Shown: in pieces, positions 1 through 6,330 of the stretch | Layout of the letters: each line of letters begins with the position of its first letter | How positions within the stretch are numbered: position 1 is the stretch's first letter | Source of the DNA: Candidatus Parvarchaeota archaeon | GTDB taxonomy: Archaea > Micrarchaeota > Micrarchaeia > Anstonellales > VGKX01 | DNA: 12,946 nucleotides | Direction: 5' to 3' | Assembly (NCBI GenBank): GCA_016866895.1 | Contig: VGKX01000015.1 | Coordinates: 1 to 12,946 of the forward strand | The notes under the pieces: model-generated | What the model was told of the DNA's origin: nothing | Database searches by the model: none | What the model saw: the letters and a program-made list of their open reading frames with translations, nothing else | Program-made: the position numbers and the translations under genes

Positions 1-788
1 TTTATTGCCATAAAGCCCCCCGTAGGGCCGCCAAAGTTCATCCCATTGCCCAGTGCCTGAAGCTCGCCAACCACAATGTCAGCCCCAAACTCCCCAGGTG
101 GGCGCATTACCGCAAGGCAGGTTGGGTCTGGGACGGCAACAATCAAAAGCGCGCCTGCCTCGTGCGCCTGCTTTTCAAGCGGTGCCAAATCAAGAATGTT
201 GCCATGATAATCCGGGTTCTGGACAACAACACATGTGGTGTTCTGGCCAACTGTTTGCGAAAACTCAAAATTGCCTGCCGCCGCGTAAGTATCAAGCGTG
301 GCCCGGTACTGCGGATTGAGTTTGCCTGCAACGAAAATTTCCTTGCGCCCGTTTGCCGCCCTTGCAATTATCACCGCATCGGCTATCGCAGTTGCGCAGT
401 CATACATGCTTGCGTTTGCAGCCTCCATGCAGGTAAGCTGGCAAATCAGTGTCTGGAACTCGTAGATTGCCTGCAGCGTGCCCTGGCTCACTTCAGGCTG
501 ATAGGGAGTATACGCTGTGAAAAATTCCCCTCTTAAAAGAAGCTGGCCCACAGTCGAAGGGACATAGTGCGCATAGCTGCCTGCGCCCCTGAAGCACTTC
601 AAAACCCTGTTTTTCTCGGAAATTGAGCGCACCAGATTTGAAACTTCCATTTCACTTAGCGCAGGGGGCAAGGCAAGTGGCCTTTCGAGTTTTGGCTGCA
701 TGTCTGAAAGCAGCTGCTCTGCACTTGGCGCACCAATCCTAAGAAGCATCTGCTGCTTGTCAGAATCAGTGAGGGGAACGAAGTTCAT
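1..788 (-). CDS. gcvPA: Glycine dehydrogenase (decarboxylating) subunit 1, partial
   Basis: This is the N-terminal half of the split P-protein of the glycine cleavage system. With subunit 2 it decarboxylates glycine and passes the aminomethyl group to lipoyl-GcvH in the cytoplasm. The visible 262 codons start MNFVPLTDSDKQQMLLRIG and contain family-typical stretches: FRGAGSYAHYVPSTV, FFTAYTPYQPEVSQGTLQ, FQTLICQLTCMEAANASMYD and, at the edge, LGNGMNFGGPTGGFMA. Full proteins of this family run to about 440-450 residues, so the C-terminal part lies beyond position 1. The PLP-binding lysine belongs to subunit 2 (GcvPB), which is not in the window but is expected just downstream. The ATG start overlaps the TGA stop of gcvH (ATGA), which implies translational coupling. 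The family call is firm. It is partial only because of the window edge; no frameshift is visible. Confidence 0.95.
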   Translation of the reverse strand, partial: MNFVPLTDSDKQQMLLRIGAPSAEQLLSDMQPKLERPLALPPALSEMEVSNLVRSISEKNRVLKCFRGAGSYAHYVPSTVGQLLLRGEFFTAYTPYQPEVSQGTLQAIYEFQTLICQLTCMEAANASMYDCATAIADAVIIARAANGRKEIFVAGKLNPQYRATLDTYAAAGNFEFSQTVGQNTTCVVVQNPDYHGNILDLAPLEKQAHEAGALLIVAVPDPTCLAVMRPPGEFGADIVVGELQALGNGMNFGGPTGGFMAI

Positions 789-1156
789 TTGCCAAGCCCT
801 CCAGTGTAATTTTTATACTCCTCTTCACTCATAAGCGCATCAAACTCGGCAGGGTTGGCTAGCCTGATTTTTGCCATCCAACCTTTTTCCTGCGGCGACT
901 CGTTAAGCCACTGGGGATTGGACTCAAGCTCCTTGTTGATTTCAACAACTTCGCCTGAAACAGGCGAATAGACATCGCTGCTTGCCTTCATGCTGTCAAC
1001 AACCCCAAGCGACTGGCCTTGCTTTATTGTTGAGCCTGTTTTAGGGAGCTCAATTGAAACGATGTCGCCAAGAGAATGCTGGGCGTAGTCAGTAATCCCC
1101 ACAATCGCCAGGCCGTCTTTGATTTCGACCCATTCGTGCTCTTTTGTGAATTTCAA
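785..1156 (-). CDS. gcvH: Glycine cleavage system H protein
   Basis: GcvH is the lipoyl carrier that shuttles the aminomethyl group between the P, T and L proteins. It has 123 residues, close to the usual length of about 125-130. It begins MKFTKEHEWVEIKDG, has the middle GITDYAQHSLGDIVSIELP, and carries the lipoylation motif VVDSMKASSDVYSPVSGE with the acceptor at Lys57. The C-terminal part, NPQWLNESPQEKGWMAKI, is also typical. The start is a TTG, because no ATG or GTG fits in frame and the homologous MKFTKEHEW begins exactly there; a weak G-rich stretch precedes it. Its stop overlaps the gcvPA start by 4 bases. It lies 314 bases after gcvT on the same strand, beyond a tandem-repeat spacer, and may have its own promoter as well as reading through from gcvT. 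Confidence 0.95.
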   Translation of the reverse strand: MKFTKEHEWVEIKDGLAIVGITDYAQHSLGDIVSIELPKTGSTIKQGQSLGVVDSMKASSDVYSPVSGEVVEINKELESNPQWLNESPQEKGWMAKIRLANPAEFDALMSEEEYKNYTGGLGK

Positions 1157-1178
1157 ATGCCCCGACCCACACAGACAG

Positions 1179-1207
1179 TTTTCCAGGTTTTCCAGGATTT
1201 TTTCAGG
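1179..1207. repeat. Short direct repeat before gcvH
   Basis: Two adjacent copies of TTTTCCAGG (1179-1187 and 1188-1196) are followed by the degenerate ATTTTTTCAGG (1197-1207). On the gcvH strand this reads CCTGGAAAA repeated. It lies 23-51 bases upstream of the TTG start, about where transcription would begin if the TATA-like box at 1216-1226 is used. It could be a regulator site or a chance duplication. Confidence 0.5.
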
Positions 1208-1215
1208 AATTGAAT

Positions 1216-1226
1216 AATTATAACTT
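1216..1226 (-). promoter_or_regulatory. Candidate TATA box of gcvH
   Basis: On the minus strand the sequence reads AAGTTATAATT in an AT-rich stretch. It is about 65 bases upstream of the TTG start, which would put transcription start near 1190-1195 and give a leader of roughly 35 nt. No BRE-like purine block is clear. The call rests on base composition and spacing only. Confidence 0.3.
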
Positions 1227-1269
1227 GATAGGATAGAGTAGATGGTAAAATTGGAAGTTGAATAATAGT

Positions 1270-1298
1270 AATAGTACTTGTTAGATATTAGTACTGTT
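1270..1298. promoter_or_regulatory. Inverted repeat in gcvT-gcvH spacer
   Basis: Two copies of the self-complementary AGTACT (1273-1278 and 1290-1295) flank TGTTAGATATT. Flanking bases extend the pairing to about nine positions, one of them a T-G pair. It sits directly beside the 16-bp tandem repeat, on the gcvH side. It could fold as a hairpin in the gcv transcript or act as a two-site operator. No known factor is recognised. Confidence 0.35.
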
Positions 1299-1303
1299 TG
1301 TTT

Positions 1304-1415
1304 GCGTGTTGTTTTTGTTGCGTGTTGTTTTTGTTGCGTGTTGTTTTTGTTGCGTGTTGTTTTTGTTGCGTGTTGTTTTTGTTGCGTGTTGTTTTTGTTG
1401 CGTGTTGTTTTTGTT
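1304..1415. repeat. Seven perfect 16-bp tandem repeats
   Basis: The unit GCGTGTTGTTTTTGTT occurs seven times head to tail with no mismatch (7 x 16 = 112 bp). The plus strand has no A from 1294 to 1418, so RNA from the gcv strand would be a uridine-free A/C-rich run with unit AACAAAAACAACACGC. The unit is not a multiple of three. Open frames on the plus strand through it (Cys/Phe/Val-rich) are therefore by-products of the repeat. There are no spacers between copies, so it is not a CRISPR array. It fills part of the gap between gcvT and gcvH. The perfect identity implies recent expansion or active homogenisation. Confidence 0.97.
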
Positions 1416-1470
1416 TGCAGTTGGCTTGTTTTGGCGTGATTCTATGCGTGATTTGTTTTTTGATTTCTTG

Positions 1471-2550
1471 CTACTGTTTTTTCGCCAAAAACCTGTGGCT
1501 GCAGGTTTTGGCCGCGTAAAGCCTGTCCCGGATTTTTATCTCGACTTGTGACCCGTCCGGCATATCAACCGGCACAAAGCAAAAGCCAATGGGCTTTTTT
1601 AGTGTTGGCGAAAACGTGCCGCTTGTGACAAGGTCAAACTTTTCGCCATTTACATAGAGCTCATTTCCGTGCCTTGGCACTGCCCTCTCAAGAAGCTCAA
1701 AACCGACAAGTTTGCGCTTGGGTTTTTGTGCAAGCAATGCGGATTTGCCAATAAAGTCGCCTTTGTCTGGCTTGACTGTCCACTTGAGCGGCGCCTCGTA
1801 GGGAGTTACATCATCCGTAATGTCGTTCCCATAAAGCATGAGGCCAGCCTCTAGGCGCAGCGTGTCGCGCGCGCCAAGGCCGCATGGTTTTATTGCAAAC
1901 TCTGCCCCGGCTTCCATAAGCGCGCCCCAGATTTTTTCCGTGTCTTCACTGGCGCAGTAAATCTCAAACCCGTCCTCCCCTGTATAGCCTGTCCTTGAGA
2001 CAAGTGCATTGATGCCCGCCACATTCATTTGGGAGAACCTGAAGTATTTCAGTGCGGCAAGGTCGAAATCGGTAATTTTTTGCAGCGTGCCTTGCGCTTT
2101 TGGCCCCTGGAGCGCAATTTCCCCGGTTTTGTCGCTGATGTTTTTCAGTTCTGCACCCAGGCCGTTTTGTTGCATCCAGGCAAAGTCTTTTTCGGTGTTT
2201 GAGGCATTGACAACTATAAACAAGTCGTCGTTGGATTTTTTGTAAACAAGAAGGTCATCAACTATCCCAGCGCGTGGGTTGCACATAGGGGAATAGACGC
2301 ATTGGCCGTCCGCTGCCTTTGATATGTCGTTTGTCACAAGGTTTTGCACAAAGGCCATTGCCTGCGGCCCCTTTGCAGTCACCTCGCCCATGTGCGAAAC
2401 GTCAAATATGCCAACCGAAGCCCTTACTGCCACGTGCTCTTCCAATATTCCTGAGTACTGGACCGGCATCTCCCAGCCGCCAAAGTCAACAAGCTTTGCA
2501 CCTAGGGACTTGTGTATCTCAAATAGGGGAGTTCGTTTCAATTCTGCCAT
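1471..2550 (-). CDS. gcvT: Glycine cleavage T protein, aminomethyltransferase
   Basis: GcvT transfers the methylene group from aminomethyl-lipoyl-GcvH to tetrahydrofolate (or an archaeal pterin) and releases ammonia. At 359 residues it is full length for the family. Visible motifs: FGGWEMPVQYSGILEEH and GIFDVSHMGE near residues 23-56, NPRAGIVDDLLVYK at 91-104 with the conserved acidic pair Asp98-Asp99, SRTGYTGEDGFEIY in the middle, GLGARDTLRLEAGLMLYG, then the C-terminal folate-side segment DFIGKSALLAQKP and FSPTLKKPIGFCFV. The ATG start matches the family N terminus. A TATA-like TTTATTTT about 30 bases upstream suggests a nearly leaderless mRNA. It is the first gene of the minus-strand gcvT-gcvH-gcvPA set and is transcribed divergently from the unknown gene at 2783. 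Confidence 0.97.
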   Translation of the reverse strand: MAELKRTPLFEIHKSLGAKLVDFGGWEMPVQYSGILEEHVAVRASVGIFDVSHMGEVTAKGPQAMAFVQNLVTNDISKAADGQCVYSPMCNPRAGIVDDLLVYKKSNDDLFIVVNASNTEKDFAWMQQNGLGAELKNISDKTGEIALQGPKAQGTLQKITDFDLAALKYFRFSQMNVAGINALVSRTGYTGEDGFEIYCASEDTEKIWGALMEAGAEFAIKPCGLGARDTLRLEAGLMLYGNDITDDVTPYEAPLKWTVKPDKGDFIGKSALLAQKPKRKLVGFELLERAVPRHGNELYVNGEKFDLVTSGTFSPTLKKPIGFCFVPVDMPDGSQVEIKIRDRLYAAKTCSHRFLAKKQ

Positions 2551-2577
2551 CTAATCTTCCGCTGCAAAAAAATTGCG

Positions 2578-2586
2578 AAAATAAAT
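2578..2586 (-). promoter_or_regulatory. Candidate TATA box of gcvT
   Basis: The minus strand reads GATTTATTTTC centred about 32 bases before the gcvT ATG. With the usual archaeal spacing of about 25 bases, transcription would start within roughly ten bases of the start codon. No strong Shine-Dalgarno sequence is present, which agrees with a leaderless or short-leader message. Confidence 0.4.
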
Positions 2587-2700
2587 CCGGAAAAAGGTTT
2601 GTTTCCAGAATGCAAGTGTTAGCAGTCAAGATTTTTTAATGGCAATAGCTGTGTTGGAAGTTAAGCTCCTGCGGACAGTGTCTTAAGTTATTTGCGGGCT

Positions 2701-2720
2701 TGTGACGATGATTTGTCGCA
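2701..2720. promoter_or_regulatory. Imperfect inverted repeat upstream of TATA box
   Basis: TGTGAC and GTCGCA are separated by eight bases; five of six positions pair and the sixth is a T-G pair. It ends six bases before the TATA-containing element at 2727. It lies upstream of the expected transcription start, so if functional it would be a DNA site for an activator or repressor of the gene at 2783 (or of gcvT). Short, so it may be chance. Confidence 0.25.
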
Positions 2721-2726
2721 AAACAA

Positions 2727-2746
2727 ATATAAATGTGTATTGAGCG
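2727..2746 (+). promoter_or_regulatory. Promoter element shared with 6276-6295
   Basis: The 20 bases ATATAAATGTGTATTGAGCG contain a TATA-like box (AAATATAAATG, from 2725) and a following GTGTATTGAGCG block. The same 20 bases, with a single change, occur at 6276-6295 before another unrecognised gene. From the first base of the element to the chosen ATG is 56 bases here and 55 there. AAAAC just upstream could serve as a BRE. The second half lies between the TATA box and the expected transcription start, where a promoter-proximal element or regulator site would lie. Confidence 0.65.
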
Positions 2747-2782
2747 GTGTTTAGGAAAACCAGTTTGGCAGTTGAGCGCGGC

Positions 2783-3763
2783 ATGACAGCAAAAATTCCA
2801 TTGTATTTTTCAGCTGAAGGCACAGTCAGGATGAGGAATTCAAGCATCTCAAAAAGCCTGTTTGAGAGGTTGATGCTTGGAAAAGCCCCTGGCGCAAGGG
2901 TGAAACTAATTTTTGATGTCGCAGGAAAATCGACAGTTGGCCTTGATACTGGAGTGTATGAATATTACCCGACACCGGCTGAAAAAATCGCAGCCAGAGA
3001 AAGCGATGTTGAGAAGCTTGGCCCAAGGCTGCAAGCCATAGCCAGCCTTGCCCTATACGAGGCAGACGGAGTGAGCCTTAAGAGAGTTGCGGAAGTCTTG
3101 GAGGGCTTGCTAATGGAGGGCATTGGAATTGGTTTTGCGGAAAAGAACCTTCTTGCAGGACTGGAAAAGACAGCTGACGGTGGTGCGGCTTATAAGATAA
3201 GCAGGCTGCTTGCGGATAATTGGGTGCGTGAGAGAAAAACATGCAAACTTGTTTCATTTGCAAAAAATGGAAAGGCGGATTTGGCTGGAATAATGGACGG
3301 CATTGGCGAGGCTGGGACTGGATTGAGCGCGATAATGGGAAAGCAGGTGTTTGAATTTATTGAAGCCGGACTGTTGAGGGAAAGCGACTTTGGAAAAGAA
3401 CGCCTGCTCAAGATGGTTTTAAGCGAGTCAAAAGGCATTGGAACCGCAAGGATAGCAAGGCTTTTGGTGATAGCGAAAAGGGGCGCGAGGGGCAAGCAGT
3501 GGGCAAAAGATGTGGAAAAAATTGCCCGGGGCATAGATGAAGTTGTTGGTGGGCTTGTTCAACAATACACAGGCAAGCCCGGTGGCTGCAATTTAATACA
3601 TGCAATGAGTTTTGAGGAATTTGTCGGCGGGGCAGGAAAAAGCGTCGGGATAGCCGCCAGAAACAGGGAGGCTCTTGCAAGAAAGAGTTTTACAATTCAG
3701 GCAAAAACGCAGGCAAACACAAGTGGAGTTATTGGTGCAAAAAAGGTGCTTGAGGAGCACTGA
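2783..3763 (+). CDS. Unrecognised helical protein, 326 residues
   Basis: I do not recognise this family. The predicted protein has no signal peptide or membrane segment. Residues 1 to about 65 look beta-rich (IPLYFSAEGTVRMR, ARVKLIFDVAGKSTVGLDTG) and the rest is Ala/Leu/Lys-rich helix. From about residue 95 there are repeated helix-Gly turn-helix blocks of similar style: LEKTADGGAAYKISRLLA, MDGIGEAGTGLSAIMGKQ, LSESKGIGTARIARLLVIA. This suggests an alpha-helical repeat scaffold. The frame is also open from a GTG at 2747, but a TATA-derived transcription start near 2755 would lie beyond that GTG. The ATG at 2783 also has the same distance to the shared promoter element as the gene at 6331. An inverted repeat overlaps the stop. 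Its function is unknown. The regular codon pattern and clean ORF make it a real gene. Confidence 0.8.
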   Translation: MTAKIPLYFSAEGTVRMRNSSISKSLFERLMLGKAPGARVKLIFDVAGKSTVGLDTGVYEYYPTPAEKIAARESDVEKLGPRLQAIASLALYEADGVSLKRVAEVLEGLLMEGIGIGFAEKNLLAGLEKTADGGAAYKISRLLADNWVRERKTCKLVSFAKNGKADLAGIMDGIGEAGTGLSAIMGKQVFEFIEAGLLRESDFGKERLLKMVLSESKGIGTARIARLLVIAKRGARGKQWAKDVEKIARGIDEVVGGLVQQYTGKPGGCNLIHAMSFEEFVGGAGKSVGIAARNREALARKSFTIQAKTQANTSGVIGAKKVLEEH

Positions 3764-3783
3764 ATCGGGCGGCGGCCCCGATT
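3763..3783 (+). terminator. Possible terminator hairpin
   Basis: AATCGGG and CCCGATT form a perfect 7-bp inverted repeat around a 7-base loop (CGGCGGC), starting at the last base of the stop codon of the preceding gene. A modest T-rich stretch follows. Archaeal termination usually depends on T-tracts more than on hairpins, so it may instead protect the 3' end of the message. Confidence 0.4.
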
Positions 3784-3895
3784 TAATTTGTGCTTTGTGA
3801 TTGTTGTGCGCATCGCAAGTTCGAGAAATATATTTGTTAAGTTTGACAATGGGGCGGGGGGCTGAGTTTGGTTTTCCGGCATTGGTCTTCCGATA

Positions 3896-3907
3896 CTATT
3901 TAATACC
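3896..3907 (+). promoter_or_regulatory. Candidate TATA box of pyrophosphatase gene
   Basis: CTATTTAATACC is centred about 60 bases before the ATG at 3962, giving an expected start near 3927 and a leader of about 35 nt that includes the GAGGTG Shine-Dalgarno sequence. A second AT box, GAAATATATTTG at 3824-3835, could drive a longer transcript. The rest of the 3784-3961 gap holds nothing else I can name. Confidence 0.4.
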
Positions 3908-3961
3908 CTGAGAGAAAAAATGCTTGCTGCATTCGTATTATAGCGTGGTGAGGTGCATCTG

Positions 3962-6121
3962 ATGGAGACTTTCGCATTACAATTAGTGGCACTAATGGCC
4001 GGCTTGTTTTCAATGGGGGCCGCAGCCTATTTGTATCTGGATGTCAGGCGGCAAAAGCGCGGCAATGCCAAAATGAATGAAATTGCAGATGCAATACGCA
4101 CGGGGGCAATGGCATACCTGAAAAGGCAAAACTCCACAGTGGCAAAATTCGCTGCGCTAATTTTCATCGTGTTTCTTGTGCTTGGGGCGCTAGTCGACCC
4201 AATCTGGTACCCGACGGCAGTCTCTTTTCTTGTCGGAGCCGTTGCATCGGCAATAGCTGGATACATAGGCATGGACATTACAACGCAGGCAAACGTGAGG
4301 ACCGCGCAGGCAGCCGCAAAGGGGCTTAACGAGGCGTTGAAACTCTCCTTCAGGTCCGGAATGGTCATGGGCTTGTCTGTTGTCGGCCTTGGCCTAAGTG
4401 CAATCAGCCTGCTTTGGTTTGCCTACGCCTGGGCGCTTGGTGCCGGAATATTTCCAGGCCTTGGAGCTGCTGCAGCCGAATCGTCATCGGCCATACTGCA
4501 GATGATTACAGGCATGGGCTTTGGGGCTTCATTGATTGCAATGTTTGCAAGGGTTGGCGGTGGCATTTTCACAAAAGGGGCCGACGTTGGGGCCGACCTT
4601 GTTGGCAAGGTTGAAGCCGGAATCCCAGAAGACGACCCGAGAAACCCCGCAGTCATTGCAGATAATGTTGGTGACAATGTTGGCGACTGCGCCGGCATGG
4701 GAGCTGATTTGTTTGAGTCTTATGTTGTTACGATAATTGCGGCAATGATACTTGGCAACCTGACATTTGGGGTGGCAGGCATTGTCTTTCCCCTTGTGAT
4801 AGCAGCGGGGGCGATAGTTGCAAGCATGGTTGGAAGTTTTGTAGTAAGGACAAGTGAAAAGGGGGACCCGATGCAGGGGCTCTCAAATGGGATTTACGCA
4901 ACAGCCGTTCTTGCGGCAGTGATGTTCTATTTCATATCAAATGCGATAATACCCGAGATAGGCCAACAAGTGCAGGGGAACGCGGCCGCGCCAACTTCGT
5001 TTGGGGTGTTTCTGGCTTCCCTTGTCGGGCTTGCTGTTGCCATTGCCATAGTCTGGGTAACTGACTATTACACTTCAACAAAACAAAAGCCAGTACAGGA
5101 GATTGCGCAAAGCGCAAGCACTGGGGCTGGCACAAACGTGATTTCCGGGCTTGCAATAGGGCTTAAAAGCACTGCGCCTTTTGCCCTGATTGTGGTTGTC
5201 GGCATACTGCTTTCCTTCAAGTTTGCCGGCGTGTTTGGAATTGCGGTTGCAGTGATGGCGATGTTGTCGCTGACAGGCATAATTGTCGCAGTAGACACCT
5301 TCGGGCCGGTTTCAGACAATGCAGGGGGCATTGCAGAAATGTCAGGCATGGAAGGCAAGGTCAGGGAAGTGACTGACAAGCTTGATGCCGTTGGCAACAC
5401 GACAAAGGCGACAACAAAGGGATTTGCAATTGCCTCGGCAGGCCTTGCAGCCCTTGCACTTTTGCTTGCATTTGCACAGGAGGTCAACATCGCAGCAGCC
5501 AAGATTGGCGCTGCCGGAATTGAGGTTGCGCAAAACGGGCTTCCAATAATCAACGTCATGGAGCCTTCGGTCCTAATAGGCCTTTTGATAGGTGGCGCCC
5601 TGCCGTTCCTGTTCTCAGCATACTCAATGATGGCGGTTGGCAAGGCGGCGCAGAAAATCATTGAGGAGGTTAGAAGGCAGTTCAGGCAAATCAAGGGCAT
5701 AATGGCAGGCAAGGCAAAGCCTGATTATGCGGCATGTGTTGACATTTCCACACAGGCCGCACTAGGGGAGCTTATGGTGCCAGGGATACTTGCAGTTGCA
5801 ACGCCTGTTGTAATAGGTTTGTTGTTTGGGCCTGCCGCAGTTGGCGGAATGCTTGTTGGCGCCCTGGTTTGCGCGCAGTTTTTGGCTGTTTTCATGTCAA
5901 ATGCGGGCGGGGCTTGGGACAACGCCAAAAAATACATTGAGCAGGGCAACCTTGGCGGCAAGGGAAGCGCTGCGCACAAGGCGGCTGTTGTGGGCGACAC
6001 TGTTGGCGACCCTCTCAAGGACACGTCAGGACCTGCACTGAACCCCTTGATAAAAATCCTCAACACAGTCTCCATACTGTTTGTGGGGCTTTTTGTCAAG
6101 TATGCAATGCACTTGATTTAG
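3962..6121 (+). CDS. hppA: K+-independent H+-translocating membrane pyrophosphatase
   Basis: This integral membrane enzyme hydrolyses cytoplasmic pyrophosphate and pumps protons outward. It has 719 residues and about 16 hydrophobic segments, normal for the family. The pyrophosphate/Mg site is visible: GGGIFTKGADVGADLVGKVE near residues 199-218 and DDPRNPAVIADNVGDNVGD near 224-242. The C-terminal counterpart is GDTVGDPLKDTSGPALNPLI, with SNAGGAWDNAKKYIE before it. The subtype determinant reads GNTTKATTKGFAI, with Lys482 and Thr485. Lys and Thr here mark the K+-independent class, all known members of which pump H+; K+-dependent enzymes have Ala and Gly. The ATG at 3962 is chosen because GAGGTG lies six bases upstream; an in-frame GTG at 3953 would overlap that site. 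It stands alone between two unrecognised genes and is followed by a strong T-tract terminator. Confidence 0.97.
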   Translation: METFALQLVALMAGLFSMGAAAYLYLDVRRQKRGNAKMNEIADAIRTGAMAYLKRQNSTVAKFAALIFIVFLVLGALVDPIWYPTAVSFLVGAVASAIAGYIGMDITTQANVRTAQAAAKGLNEALKLSFRSGMVMGLSVVGLGLSAISLLWFAYAWALGAGIFPGLGAAAAESSSAILQMITGMGFGASLIAMFARVGGGIFTKGADVGADLVGKVEAGIPEDDPRNPAVIADNVGDNVGDCAGMGADLFESYVVTIIAAMILGNLTFGVAGIVFPLVIAAGAIVASMVGSFVVRTSEKGDPMQGLSNGIYATAVLAAVMFYFISNAIIPEIGQQVQGNAAAPTSFGVFLASLVGLAVAIAIVWVTDYYTSTKQKPVQEIAQSASTGAGTNVISGLAIGLKSTAPFALIVVVGILLSFKFAGVFGIAVAVMAMLSLTGIIVAVDTFGPVSDNAGGIAEMSGMEGKVREVTDKLDAVGNTTKATTKGFAIASAGLAALALLLAFAQEVNIAAAKIGAAGIEVAQNGLPIINVMEPSVLIGLLIGGALPFLFSAYSMMAVGKAAQKIIEEVRRQFRQIKGIMAGKAKPDYAACVDISTQAALGELMVPGILAVATPVVIGLLFGPAAVGGMLVGALVCAQFLAVFMSNAGGAWDNAKKYIEQGNLGGKGSAAHKAAVVGDTVGDPLKDTSGPALNPLIKILNTVSILFVGLFVKYAMHLI

Positions 6122-6142
6122 ATGGGTTGGAAAAACGGCGAC

Positions 6143-6190
6143 TTCTTCTTTTCTCTTTTTTTGTTTTCTTTTTTTCCTTTATTTTTTCTT
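6143..6190 (+). terminator. Oligo-T transcription terminator
   Basis: Shortly after the pyrophosphatase stop there is a pyrimidine-rich run containing several T-tracts of four to seven bases (TCTTCTTTTC, CTTTTTTTG, CTTTTTTTCC, ATTTTTTC). Multiple T-tracts without a hairpin are the standard archaeal intrinsic terminator. It isolates the pyrophosphatase message from the gene at 6331. Confidence 0.75.
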
Positions 6191-6261
6191 AAGCCTGACA
6201 ACAGCCTAACCAATCCTGCACTTGGAATTAGCAAAAAGGCAAGTGGCAGGAAAAATTGTTT

Positions 6262-6295
6262 AGGAATATATATATATATAAATGTGGATTGAGCG
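6262..6295 (+). promoter_or_regulatory. TA-run promoter plus shared 20-bp element
   Basis: An AATATATATATATATA run merges into ATATAAATGTGGATTGAGCG (6276-6295), which differs at one base from 2727-2746. The TATA box and the GTGNATTGAGCG block lie 55 bases before the ATG at 6331. Transcription would start near 6304 and the leader would carry the AGGAAAGAAGG purine run (6313-6323) as Shine-Dalgarno sequence. Because both elements sit before unrecognised genes, shared regulation is likely. Confidence 0.7.
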
Positions 6296-6330
6296 ATTTT
6301 GTCCTTTAAGATAGGAAAGAAGGATAGTTG

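Noticed and set aside
162..536. 124-codon plus-strand frame
   Set aside because: It is antisense to well-supported gcvPA coding sequence, and the product is like nothing known.
1304..1415. CRISPR array
   Set aside because: The 16-bp units are directly adjacent with no spacers, and no cas gene is near.
1298..1551. Plus-strand reading frames encoding Cys/Phe/Val/Leu-rich repeats
   Set aside because: They are produced by the 16-bp tandem repeat, whose length is not a multiple of three, so all frames look alike and open. There is no ribosome-binding site, and they run into the gcvT 3' end antisense.
2551..2746. Glycine riboswitch before gcvT
   Set aside because: The likely gcvT leader is only a few bases long and the gap shows no aptamer-like structure.
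3920..3943. Seven-codon open frame (MLAAFVL) upstream of the pyrophosphatase
   Set aside because: It lies near or before the expected transcription start and has no Shine-Dalgarno sequence; so short a frame arises often by chance.
5068..5712. 214-codon minus-strand frame inside the pyrophosphatase gene
   Set aside because: It is a shadow frame of the GC-biased, hydrophobic pyrophosphatase codons, with low-complexity Ala/Ser/Pro product and no promoter or ribosome-binding site.
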